Shown: one piece after another, positions 18,690-26,373 of the stretch
Layout of the letters: each line of letters starts with the position of its first letter
Numbering within the stretch: the first letter of the stretch is position 1
DNA from: Klebsiella aerogenes
GTDB taxonomy: Bacteria > Pseudomonadota > Gammaproteobacteria > Enterobacterales > Enterobacteriaceae
DNA: 64,000 nt
Direction of reading: 5' to 3'
Assembly (NCBI GenBank): GCA_029027985.1
Contig: CP119076.1
Coordinates: forward strand, 1,116,001-1,180,000
Translations under genes and position numbers: made by a program
The notes under the pieces: model-generated
What the model was told of the DNA's origin: nothing
What the model saw: the letters and a program-made list of their open reading frames with translations, nothing else
The model's database searches: none

Positions 18690-19748
18690 ATGCCTGTGAT
18701 ATTACGATGTAGGGTTTTATATTTGTTGTTGGTGCTTGTTGCTGCGGGGATGGCATCTAACAGTGCTCATGCCTTTTTTAATTGTAATATTGGTGGCTCC
18801 CGTGTTAGAACAGAATTCCCAATTGTTACAGTTGATGCTATGGTATTATACAATACGTCGAGTATGCAATTATTTGTTGACTTGGGAGATTATATATTTT
18901 GCGCTGGTTTGACAGGCGATGGATATAATGATGCCCTAAGGGTAGCCTCGGACAGTGGTGCTTTTATCACGGGAATATCTCCTGAGATGCAGAGTTACGG
19001 ATTCGAATCATATCTCAAGACGCAGGACGGTTCCACTAATACTGCCGAGAATAATGGTGCAGCAGGGAAATGTATGTGGCCCCCAGAAGGAGATTCCAAC
19101 TGCAAGCGCGATTCTGATCCTGGCTCACTGAGCTTCAGCCCTATGAAAGGCATGGTTTGGTTTCAGCGCAATGATTTTTCTAAAAGTGGGACGATCAGTG
19201 CTGGGACTCCTCTTTTTTATCTAAGTGTAGAGCACCGTTCTGAAGAACTTTGGGGCGACAGTTATACAAGGTATTTATTTGTATTAGCAAGTGACCTTGT
19301 TATTCCGGCAGCAACTTGTGATATTGTTGCGGCCGATATGGCCAAAGAAGTTCGTTTACCACCAATTGCTGCTGCTTCCCTTGACCATAACGGCGCTACT
19401 GGCCCAGATACACCTTTTAACATTGCTCTCACTAATTGTAGTGGCGGACCGGATATTTATATAACGCTCACACCGAATGGCGGTCCCGGCGAATACGGTA
19501 TTGACGATATCGGTGTGTTACCCAATAGGATCGGCGAAAATATGGCGGAGAATGTGGGCGTGCAGGTGTTGGTTACAAAAGATGGTCACTTGAGTGTCGT
19601 AAAATTCAGGGAAATGTTCCACGTCGACCACACCGATAGCAATAGCTACAACATTCAGATGGCGGCACGTTATTACCGAACATCAGAGAGTGCCATTAAG
19701 AGTGGTGCCGTCTCCGCTGCGCTTGTCTACCAGATGGCCTATCAATAA
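18690..19748 (+). CDS. Fimbrial tip adhesin, two-domain
   Basis: About 352 residues from the ATG at 18690, which has AGGA 6-7 bases upstream and starts a signal peptide ending at SAHA; an ATG at 18642 is also in frame but has no good ribosome site. The N-terminal part (about 180 residues) is a receptor-binding lectin-like region with four or more cysteines and no recognised close family. From PAATCDIVAADMAKEV onward a pilin domain with paired cysteines (LTNCSGG) ends in AALVYQMAYQ, the chaperone-recognised strand. It is last in the fimbrial operon, and its ATG at 18642 or 18690 follows the usher stop at 18584. Adhesion target unknown. Confidence 0.82.
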   Translation: MPVILRCRVLYLLLVLVAAGMASNSAHAFFNCNIGGSRVRTEFPIVTVDAMVLYNTSSMQLFVDLGDYIFCAGLTGDGYNDALRVASDSGAFITGISPEMQSYGFESYLKTQDGSTNTAENNGAAGKCMWPPEGDSNCKRDSDPGSLSFSPMKGMVWFQRNDFSKSGTISAGTPLFYLSVEHRSEELWGDSYTRYLFVLASDLVIPAATCDIVAADMAKEVRLPPIAAASLDHNGATGPDTPFNIALTNCSGGPDIYITLTPNGGPGEYGIDDIGVLPNRIGENMAENVGVQVLVTKDGHLSVVKFREMFHVDHTDSNSYNIQMAARYYRTSESAIKSGAVSAALVYQMAYQ

Positions 19749-19779
19749 AACAACCATTGCTCTGTATTACCATTCACCT

Positions 19780-19803
19780 CGCCGTTCTGTTTTCAGAACG
19801 GCG
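19780..19803 (+). terminator. Hairpin after the fimbrial operon
   Basis: A perfect 10-bp stem, CGCCGTTCTG, TTTT loop, CAGAACGGCG, 31 bp after the adhesin stop. The T tract after it is absent, so efficiency is uncertain. Confidence 0.6.
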
Positions 19804-19835
19804 ACCTCATCAACAACGATATATCGTCATTACGC

Positions 19836-20170
19836 TTAATATTTTATTTTAACCAGCATGTCCCGCTTAAGCTCAATTTTCCCCGAGCTTTTCAAATCGG
19901 CAAGGAATTGCATAATCCAGCTGCGCGAAAATAACGTTCGCTCCTGAATATAGGCCTATGCGGTAGTGTTACAGCGAATAAAATCCGGCTCATGACTCAG
20001 CGCATCGAGAAGAATATAGGCCGTTCTGTTGTGATCGTTTTCTACCAACATATTACGGTGCAAATGCTAGCCCATCATCATCCATGTCAGATTCTTAGCC
20101 TGCTGTTTCCATAAATTAAAATCGTCAAGATATTGTTCAAAAAGCGCCACCGGCAGTAAAGCATATTCAA
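19836..20170 (-). pseudogene. Decayed IprA/YaiV-like transcriptional regulator
   Basis: Reading the minus strand gives a continuous sequence from about 20170 (PVEYALLPVALFEQYLDDFN) to a stop at 19836, interrupted by two in-frame stops: one after TWMMMG and one after RCNTTA. The C-terminal part, AYIQERTLFSRSWIMQFLAD then LKSSGKIELKRD, looks like the winged-helix end of IprA-family (Crp-like) regulators that often sit beside enterobacterial fimbrial operons. The 5' half is missing and abuts the collapsed IS ends at 20172. Non-functional as read. Confidence 0.55.
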
Positions 20171-20171
20171 C

Positions 20172-20218
20172 TGGACTGACCCGCGACAGAATTTGTCTAC
20201 TGTCGTGGGGTCGGTCCA
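20172..20218. mobile_element. Collapsed IS3-type element: two terminal repeats with almost nothing between
   Basis: TGGACTGACCC...GACAG on the left faces CTGTC..GGGTCGGTCCA on the right within 47 bp. The outer TG and CA ends are as in IS3-family termini. The inner text AATTTGTCTAC also occurs at about 35859, directly after the stop of an IS3 orfB relic, which identifies this as the right end of the same kind of element. No transposase remains. Confidence 0.5.
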
Positions 20219-20564
20219 GTCAACGCTACTGACACATGCTTCTTCGATTAAGTCAGTACAGAATCCTTTCGCGTTGTGATTACTGAAGGGATACTTCTCA
20301 TACTATGAGCCACTAACAACTCTTTGAAACCCCTGCGTTTTAACGTCATGTTAGCTTCTTAGCTGTTTGCCGGTTCAAGCGGCATATGATAATCAGAAAA
20401 CATTATTGATTATAATAGGATAAGTAACATCATTTTTCAGAGTCGCCATTCAGATGCTAACATCCTGTAACATATTAATTAAATGGTGTATCCTAATTTC
20501 TATAGGAAAAATCCGCTTTAAAGCGGTTGCTGATTGTGATTATTAGTTTTGTGAGGCAATGGCA
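20219..20564. other. Intergenic region before hxsD
   Basis: AT-rich with no supported gene. It must carry the hxs promoter; no clear sigma-70 boxes or operator were picked out by eye. The ribosome site GAGG at 20553-20556 serves the ATG at 20565. Confidence 0.4.
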
Positions 20565-20837
20565 ATGTGCGAAAGGATGTTAAAAAAAGATGTTTATTCT
20601 GAATGGGTTATACGCAATAGCCTGTATTGGATGACTTCGCTTACTCAGTGGAAGCTTTGTGAAGATATATCCTCCTGGACAATCTCTTTTGAAAACGATA
20701 GTCCCGAATGCCTCCATGAATTCGAGAGGCTGCTGAATGATTACACCTTGCGAGAAAAACTACAGCATAAAACAGGGGCGTTGAGAGATTCTATTGTCCA
20801 TAAAGTGCTTCGCAGTGTCGATGAAAGGCTTTCGTAA
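20565..20837 (+). CDS. hxsD: His-Xaa-Ser system protein HxsD
   Basis: A 90-residue protein without signal or membrane segment. It carries the family hallmark LLNDYTLRE near residue 66, the LLNDYxLRE motif for which the HxsD family was named. ATGs occur at 20559, 20565 and 20577; the one at 20565 has GAGG at the best spacing (8 bases). HxsD is a small partner found only with the two radical SAM enzymes HxsB and HxsC and the repeat protein HxsA; its role, perhaps as a peptide-recognition or adaptor protein, is not known. Its stop overlaps the hxsB start (TAATG). Confidence 0.88.
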   Translation: MCERMLKKDVYSEWVIRNSLYWMTSLTQWKLCEDISSWTISFENDSPECLHEFERLLNDYTLREKLQHKTGALRDSIVHKVLRSVDERLS

Positions 20838-22225
20838 TGGAATTGATGCCATTCAATTTTGACAGATTGCCTAATGGACAGGTGTTTATAAGCAACCTCG
20901 CTGGTTTTCATCACTTCATTGATGAGCAAGAGCTGCTTGATCTTTCTGATGAGCAAATCAATGCGGAACAATCAAATGCACTCGAAAGCAAGCTATTCAT
21001 AACCAACGAAAGCTCATCAGCTATTGCTCCCTATGCTTTAAGTTCTGCTTTTGCAAAACGATTGATGAATGAACTGGCGGTCAGGCCAATTTTCATGATT
21101 GTGCCTACACTGCGTTGCGACCATACCTGCAAGTATTGTCAGGTCAGTAGAGCTTCAGTGAACGCCTCTGGTTATGATCTAGATCCCGCTCTCATCCCTG
21201 ATATGATTTCTACTATCAAAAAACTATCAACTCCACCTTACAAGATAGAGATACAGGGTGGAGAGCCACTCTTGCGGTTCGATTTAATTCAGTCTATCTA
21301 TGAGCAATGTGCTGAAACGCTGGGAAGTACCGATTTTGAGATGGTGGTAGCATCAAGCCTGTCTGTCTTGAATGAGGATATGCTTGAATGGTCGAGAGAT
21401 AGGAACATAACGTTCTCTGTTTCGCTTGATGGTGAGGAAGTTGTTCACAACAGTAATCGAATTCTTGGTCATGGGCTTGCTTACAGTAGAACAGTGTCAG
21501 GGGTAGAGGCTATCAAACGGTCTTTAGGCGCTGGTCGCGTTGCAACGGTTACTACAGTTACTAAAGATCTTATCAGGCACCCTGAATCGATTGTTCAGGC
21601 TCACTTATCTCTTGGCCTCAAGGACATGTTTATCCGACCTGTTAGTCCCTATGGGTTTGCACAAAAAGCATCGTTCACCTTTTCTATGGACGAATACTTC
21701 AGGTTCTATGCCTCGTTGATAGATGAAATCCTTAAGATCAACAATGAAGGGATAAGGGTTGTGGAACATTCGGCCTCCATTCATCTGAAAAGGATCTTCA
21801 ATCCCGGCTTTAGTGGTTATGCGGATTTAAAGTCGCCAAGTGGGGTCGTGCTTAACAGTATTCTTTTCAATTATGACGGTCGAGTATATGGTAGCGATGA
21901 GAGCCGTATGTTGCAGAAGGTGAATCCTGAAACGGAGTTCAGTGCGGGTGAGGTTAAGACGCTATCATTTTCCAAGAGTCCTTACTATAACGCAGTATTG
22001 AGTTCATCGTTCAATTTTGCTCTGCCAGGTTGTGATACATGCGCGTATCAACCATTTTGCGGTGCAGACCCATGCCAGAACATAAGTGTACAAGGTGAGC
22101 CTGTCGGTGATAGGAGCCGTTCAACGTTTTGTCAGTATCACAAAGGTATGTTCAGGTATCTGATGAACTGCATCTCAGAAGGCGGTCCGAAGGCCGAGAT
22201 GCTAAAAGGATGGGCATATGTCTGA
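20837..22225 (+). CDS. hxsB: His-Xaa-Ser system radical SAM maturase HxsB
   Basis: A 462-residue radical SAM enzyme. The [4Fe-4S] motif CxxxCxxC is at Cys94, Cys98 and Cys101 (TLRCDHTCKYC). The SAM-binding glycine motif IEIQGGEPLLR follows near residue 138. A C-terminal SPASM-like cysteine region (CDTCAYQPFCGADPC and a later FCQYH) would hold auxiliary clusters as in peptide-modifying enzymes. By family it is predicted to modify HxsA, probably at the His-x-Ser repeats; the chemistry is unknown. It is coupled to hxsD (TAATG) and overlaps hxsC by 8 bp. Confidence 0.92.
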   Translation: MELMPFNFDRLPNGQVFISNLAGFHHFIDEQELLDLSDEQINAEQSNALESKLFITNESSSAIAPYALSSAFAKRLMNELAVRPIFMIVPTLRCDHTCKYCQVSRASVNASGYDLDPALIPDMISTIKKLSTPPYKIEIQGGEPLLRFDLIQSIYEQCAETLGSTDFEMVVASSLSVLNEDMLEWSRDRNITFSVSLDGEEVVHNSNRILGHGLAYSRTVSGVEAIKRSLGAGRVATVTTVTKDLIRHPESIVQAHLSLGLKDMFIRPVSPYGFAQKASFTFSMDEYFRFYASLIDEILKINNEGIRVVEHSASIHLKRIFNPGFSGYADLKSPSGVVLNSILFNYDGRVYGSDESRMLQKVNPETEFSAGEVKTLSFSKSPYYNAVLSSSFNFALPGCDTCAYQPFCGADPCQNISVQGEPVGDRSRSTFCQYHKGMFRYLMNCISEGGPKAEMLKGWAYV

Positions 22226-23330
22226 GGTTATCAGGAACGATATCTTTCATTTTGCTTCAAAAAAGAATGTGCCAACTGGTTTCTATCGGTTATGTAAACA
22301 AAAACCAGTGAACCCTTTATTCTTTTTACCCAATTTACTGGTAGTTACTGAAAGCAACAATGCAGCCATTTTGCCATGCTTTGATTACTCTGTTATTAGC
22401 ACTGAATTATTTGAGTCAATTGAAGATGGAGATATTGGAATAATCAATAATGGCAATATGATACGCGTTATTCTGTCCCGCAAAGCCAATCATAATACTG
22501 TCTTAGTTACGGAACGCTGCAATAACCTGTGCCTGTTTTGTTCCCAGCCACCAAAGAAAGCAAATGATGACTGGCTGCTTACCCAATCAGCCCTTGCTAT
22601 AGCTTCATTTGGTTTGAATGGAGTTGTTGGGGTCAGCGGTGGTGAACCTCTGCTGTATGGAGATGATTTCCTAAACTTCATTGATTTTATCATCGAGAAC
22701 TCACCAGATACTGCTTTGCATGTTTTAACAAACGGACGCAAATTTGCTGATACCAACTTTACTCAGGAAATGGCAAAGCGAAGCAAAAAGATCAAAATCA
22801 CTTTTGGTATCCCGCTCTACTCATCAAGACCACTTGTGCATGATCATCTGGTAGGGAGTGATGGCGCATTTAATGAAACGGTTAAGGGGTTAATCAATGC
22901 AGGGAACTCAGGGATTAATATTGAACTTAGAGTTATTCCGACACTGGCTAACTATACGGAATTGGATGACATCGTAGAGTTCGTTGGACGTCTTTTCTCC
23001 AACATCAATCAGATTTCCCTTATGGGGTTGGAATCTATCGGTTGGGCACGAAAAAACTGGTCAACAATCTTCATTGAGCACAGCAGCTATAGTGAGAAAA
23101 TAACCTCCGCTATAGACGCTGCACACAGGTCAGGCATACCTCTAACAATTTTTAATTATCCTTTGTGTCATCTTCCTGAAAGAGCTTGGGAGCTTGCTGC
23201 TCAGTCGATCTCTGATTGGAAAAATTACTATCCTAAAGAATGTGATGAATGCACTCAGAAGTCTTCCTGTGCTGGTTATTTCAGTTCCTCGACAGGTCGT
23301 TTTCATCAACCACCGAGACCAATTTTATGA
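22218..23330 (+). CDS. hxsC: His-Xaa-Ser system radical SAM maturase HxsC
   Basis: A 370-residue radical SAM enzyme with CxxxCxxC at Cys101, Cys105 and Cys108 (ERCNNLCLFC), the glycine motif GVVGVSGGEPLLYG, and a short C-terminal cysteine group (CDECTQKSSCAGYF). The radical SAM domain is preceded by about 95 residues that may act as a peptide-binding region. It is the second of the paired maturases; two enzymes acting on one substrate suggests successive or different modifications. It overlaps hxsB by 8 bp, and its TGA overlaps the hxsA ATG. Confidence 0.92.
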   Translation: MSEVIRNDIFHFASKKNVPTGFYRLCKQKPVNPLFFLPNLLVVTESNNAAILPCFDYSVISTELFESIEDGDIGIINNGNMIRVILSRKANHNTVLVTERCNNLCLFCSQPPKKANDDWLLTQSALAIASFGLNGVVGVSGGEPLLYGDDFLNFIDFIIENSPDTALHVLTNGRKFADTNFTQEMAKRSKKIKITFGIPLYSSRPLVHDHLVGSDGAFNETVKGLINAGNSGINIELRVIPTLANYTELDDIVEFVGRLFSNINQISLMGLESIGWARKNWSTIFIEHSSYSEKITSAIDAAHRSGIPLTIFNYPLCHLPERAWELAAQSISDWKNYYPKECDECTQKSSCAGYFSSSTGRFHQPPRPIL

Positions 23331-23962
23331 AAAAATTTAATTTTGCTGCTCTACTTCCGGGATTTTTAGCACTCAATAATTCTGTATGGGCAAGTGATTC
23401 ATCTACCGGAGCAAGTGATTTGCCTGGTATGACTCTTAATGAACATGATTTAGTGATAGCCCCACTTAACACCGAGGTTCCATTCTACATTGCAGGGCAT
23501 CGCAGTCATAGCTCCCATCGGAGCCATAGTTCTCACCGTTCATCATCAGGTGGCGGGTACTATGGTGGCAGCACTCCTTATTATCCAAAAACATACAGCT
23601 CACCAAGCTCATCTGGGTCTTCAAGTTCAGGAACAAGTTCCTCATCGTCCCCTTCCTCTGTGCGTTCGCTTCGTTCTAACGACAATAACAACTCTACTAC
23701 TACGAATTCTGTTGGAACTACAGAAGCTAACCGTGCAAGTAATGGGCTGACTTCTGGTACAGAGAAGCGTAAGCGCCTAATCATGCGGGTTCAATTCGCT
23801 TTGCTGGACAAAGGTTATTACAACGGGAATATTGACGGCATAATGGGGCCTTCCACAAGGCAGTCTATAAAAAATTACCGCATTGCGAACGGACTACCAA
23901 CGCCTGCAACGGAAACACTCGATACTCAATTATTGAACTCATTAAATATTCTGGCCCGTTAA
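23327..23962 (+). CDS. hxsA: His-Xaa-Ser repeat protein HxsA, predicted maturase substrate
   Basis: A 211-residue exported protein starting at the ATG at 23327, which overlaps the hxsC stop; a longer open frame from 23249 reads through hxsC. It has a signal peptide ending at VWA, then five tandem His-x-Ser units at residues 58-72 (HRS HSS HRS HSS HRS). A Gly/Tyr patch (GGGYYGGSTPYY) and a long Ser/Thr/Asn-rich linker follow. The C-terminal 60 residues are a peptidoglycan-binding domain (LLDKGYYNGNIDGIMGPSTR, SIKNYRIANGLP). The protein is therefore probably held at the cell wall with a radical-SAM-modified repeat region facing outward or into the periplasm. Confidence 0.92.
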   Translation: MKKFNFAALLPGFLALNNSVWASDSSTGASDLPGMTLNEHDLVIAPLNTEVPFYIAGHRSHSSHRSHSSHRSSSGGGYYGGSTPYYPKTYSSPSSSGSSSSGTSSSSSPSSVRSLRSNDNNNSTTTNSVGTTEANRASNGLTSGTEKRKRLIMRVQFALLDKGYYNGNIDGIMGPSTRQSIKNYRIANGLPTPATETLDTQLLNSLNILAR

Positions 23963-23982
23963 AGAGTTCAGGAGAAGTTGAA

Positions 23983-25596
23983 ATGAAGATTAAACTCTCG
24001 ATATATAAAGCAAAAAGATTCAATGATGATATTGATAAAGTTTTGAATTTAGAGAGAGTGAGAAATCCGATTAAGTTCGACATGGATGAGGCAAGGGTAT
24101 ATTTATATGCCAAACAATTCTTAGACCCAAAACCGCCTGAATGGACAACTTTATTTACAAGCCAAAAGCCAGATTTAGATCATGATTTCTTCGGGAAAAA
24201 TAGTAGCACTGGAGCAGTTTTAGTTGTTGAAATGAATAACTCAAGGTATCTCATCCCTTTTGGGACGGGGCATCATTTAATTAACGATAATAGTATCGTA
24301 AAAGGTTTCGGTCTTAAAACTACACTTAATTGCATTGAGCATAACAAAATTCGCAGTTTGGATAAAGGTAGTCATAATGAAACAAATCTATTAACTCGTA
24401 GTCAAAGTAGCAAAGAAGTAGATATTTATAACCTTAAAATAGATTCCGAAATGGATATTCTTACAACCCTTACAGGGACTTCCACTGAAGATGTTTTAGG
24501 CAGTAAAGTTACCGGTAAAGATGCATTTGTAATCATTCCGGATATTGATATGAAGGCCATTCCAGAGTTGTTAAATAAAATTGACTCTATCTATTCTCTT
24601 CCTCTCCCAGAAGAGTTTGAATGGGTTAACAATATAAAGGAGGCTGATGAAACAGAGGTTGAGATACTGGATTCTATTCTGGTCGACTTGATAAAAATGA
24701 AAGATTTTAATGATATATGGTTGGGTGAACCAGAAATCGTAGACTGGGAGAATCAGATAGGATATTGCTTTGAGAAAAGAACAAGAAGCATTGTTTATGA
24801 AAGCTTGTCAATTGAGCATATCTGTGAGTATTTTGATAGTAAAAAAAACGAAATGTCAGTGGATGGTCTTAAGGGAAGTAGTCTGCATGTGTTGAATGCA
24901 GATTTTGAGTCCATAAAGAAATGGTCTTTATACAGATGCATTTATGCCGAAATAAAAGAAGGAGACCAAAACTATATCCTGAGAGACTCTACTTGGTATG
25001 TAGTTGACCGAAAATTTGTTTCAACCATTGATGATGAGGTGAAGCGAATTATTCATTATGAAGAAGCTGATAAATTTCCAATTTATTCATGTAAAAGAGA
25101 AGAGGAATATAATAAGAAAATTTGCATTGATGATGGAAGTTTTACACATATGGATCAACGTTTTATTTATCATGGTGGAGGAAGAAGTAAGATCGAATTT
25201 TGCGATTTAATTAAAAATGGTTCAGACTTTATCCACGTAAAATACTATAGTGGTTCGCAAAGTATGAGTCATCTTTTTTCACAGGCATTTGTGGGTTCCG
25301 AGCTTTTTATAAGCGATTCTGAGTTTAGAGGAAAGCTTAATGAAAAATTACCAGCTCATATAAAATTAGAGGATCATAGTACAAGGCCAGAGGCAAAAAA
25401 ATATAAGGTGGTTTTCGCCATAGCCACTAACAAAAATCTCCCGGAAGATTTGCCATTATTTTCTAAAATAAACTTAAAAAATTTCAATAAAACTATTTCA
25501 AATTTCGGATACGAAGTTAGGATCTGTAAAATAACTGTAGACCCAATTATTTATAAGAAGAAGCTTTGTAAACCACAAAAAAAAGGTTTAAGTTAA
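23983..25596 (+). CDS. DUF6119 / TIGR04141 family protein, sporadically distributed
   Basis: A 537-residue cytoplasmic protein. Characteristic lines of the DUF6119 family are seen: a start like KIKLSIYKAKRF, GKNSSTGAVLVVEMNNSRYL, FGTGHHLINDNSIVKGFGLK, NKIRSLDKGS, and DSEMDILTTLTGTSTEDVLG. Function is unknown; the family has a scattered distribution and is often met in accessory or defence-like regions. It starts 20 bp after hxsA with no terminator between, so it is probably in the hxs transcript, which is not part of the usual four-gene definition of that system. Very AT-rich codon use compared with the core, indicating transfer. Confidence 0.8.
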   Translation: MKIKLSIYKAKRFNDDIDKVLNLERVRNPIKFDMDEARVYLYAKQFLDPKPPEWTTLFTSQKPDLDHDFFGKNSSTGAVLVVEMNNSRYLIPFGTGHHLINDNSIVKGFGLKTTLNCIEHNKIRSLDKGSHNETNLLTRSQSSKEVDIYNLKIDSEMDILTTLTGTSTEDVLGSKVTGKDAFVIIPDIDMKAIPELLNKIDSIYSLPLPEEFEWVNNIKEADETEVEILDSILVDLIKMKDFNDIWLGEPEIVDWENQIGYCFEKRTRSIVYESLSIEHICEYFDSKKNEMSVDGLKGSSLHVLNADFESIKKWSLYRCIYAEIKEGDQNYILRDSTWYVVDRKFVSTIDDEVKRIIHYEEADKFPIYSCKREEEYNKKICIDDGSFTHMDQRFIYHGGGRSKIEFCDLIKNGSDFIHVKYYSGSQSMSHLFSQAFVGSELFISDSEFRGKLNEKLPAHIKLEDHSTRPEAKKYKVVFAIATNKNLPEDLPLFSKINLKNFNKTISNFGYEVRICKITVDPIIYKKKLCKPQKKGLS

Positions 25597-26211
25597 TTTA
25601 CCGATATATTGGCCAGTTCATATAGTTGTTCAAGAAAAACTCTCATATTGTGGTCAGTTTTTATCGGTCACCTCAGTGATTTTTAAAATTGAATGACCTA
25701 AAGTATAACTAAAAATCGCATTCATCTGCTCCATCATTACCCTTTGGTCTGATTGGTTCAGGTCCACTTCTACGGGATACTTATAAGTTGGCATCAGACT
25801 TCGCGGGACAAATTGAGGGCACAAAAAAGCCCGCAGGGCTTGCGCCGTGCGGGCTCTTAGGACTTCATCGGATGACTCTGGTAATCACCGATGGAGAATT
25901 TTGGGCTGGCGTCCCTGTAATTGGTGGTGGAGTTGGTTGATTTTGTTGGGGATTTTTATTTTTTTCGTGGAAGGGAAGTCGCAAAAAGAGTGGCGATGAT
26001 GTTGATATGGAAGGGGTTTTTGTATCTGTTTGATTTTTAATTTGATTGTTGGGAGCGGGATTTTCCGTGCTAGTTTAGGCTCTGGTGGACGCTATAGGCT
26101 TGTCGTTCGTTTCCGAAAGTGAGCGTTTCTGTCGGATAATTCACTCTCTTGAATTTTCTGGCCTGTAGACCATGCTCATCAAATACATACTAATAATCGA
26201 CGGCGATACAG
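25597..26211. other. Non-coding or decayed stretch between the hxs and GmrSD-like genes
   Basis: No intact gene. On the minus strand, about 25800-25660, a frame beginning SLMPTYKYPVEVDLNQSD reads to a TGA and may be the tail of a lost gene; no family was recognised. A terminator-like hairpin at 25828 lies at its start. Near 25932 TGGTGGAGTTGG differs by one base from the ssrA 3' end, too short to call an attachment site. Confidence 0.4.
25823..25855 (-). terminator. Terminator-like hairpin facing left
   Basis: AGCCCGCA (25828-25835) pairs with TGCGGGCT (25848-25855), and six A residues on the plus strand give a U run for minus-strand transcripts. It may have ended a gene that is now lost. 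Confidence 0.5.
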
Positions 26212-26261
26212 GGTAAGCGTAAAGTGATAGCCGTCAATGCGGCTATCACTTTACGCTTACC
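26212..26261. repeat. Perfect 22-bp inverted repeat with 6-base loop
   Basis: The arms at 26212-26233 and 26240-26261 are exact reverse complements (starting GGTAAGCGTAAAG and ending CTTTACGCTTACC) around TCAATG. It ends 112 bp before the ATG of the GmrSD-like gene. A stem this long without a T run is not a standard terminator; a leader structure, protein-binding cruciform or mobile-element end are possible. Confidence 0.7.
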
Positions 26262-26373
26262 AATAATCTTCGATATCTTAACTGACTTCTACAGGAGCTT
26301 GTTACCTGAATAGGTGGTGGCAACCTTACGTTTCTTAAGCTCTTAAAATACTTAACGTTATTATAGGAACCCC

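Noticed and set aside
25930..25945. TGGTGGAGTTGG as a possible left attachment copy of the ssrA 3' end
   Set aside because: Only 11 of 12 bases match and the match does not extend into the T-arm sequence GAGTTGAACCC; too short to be an attachment core.
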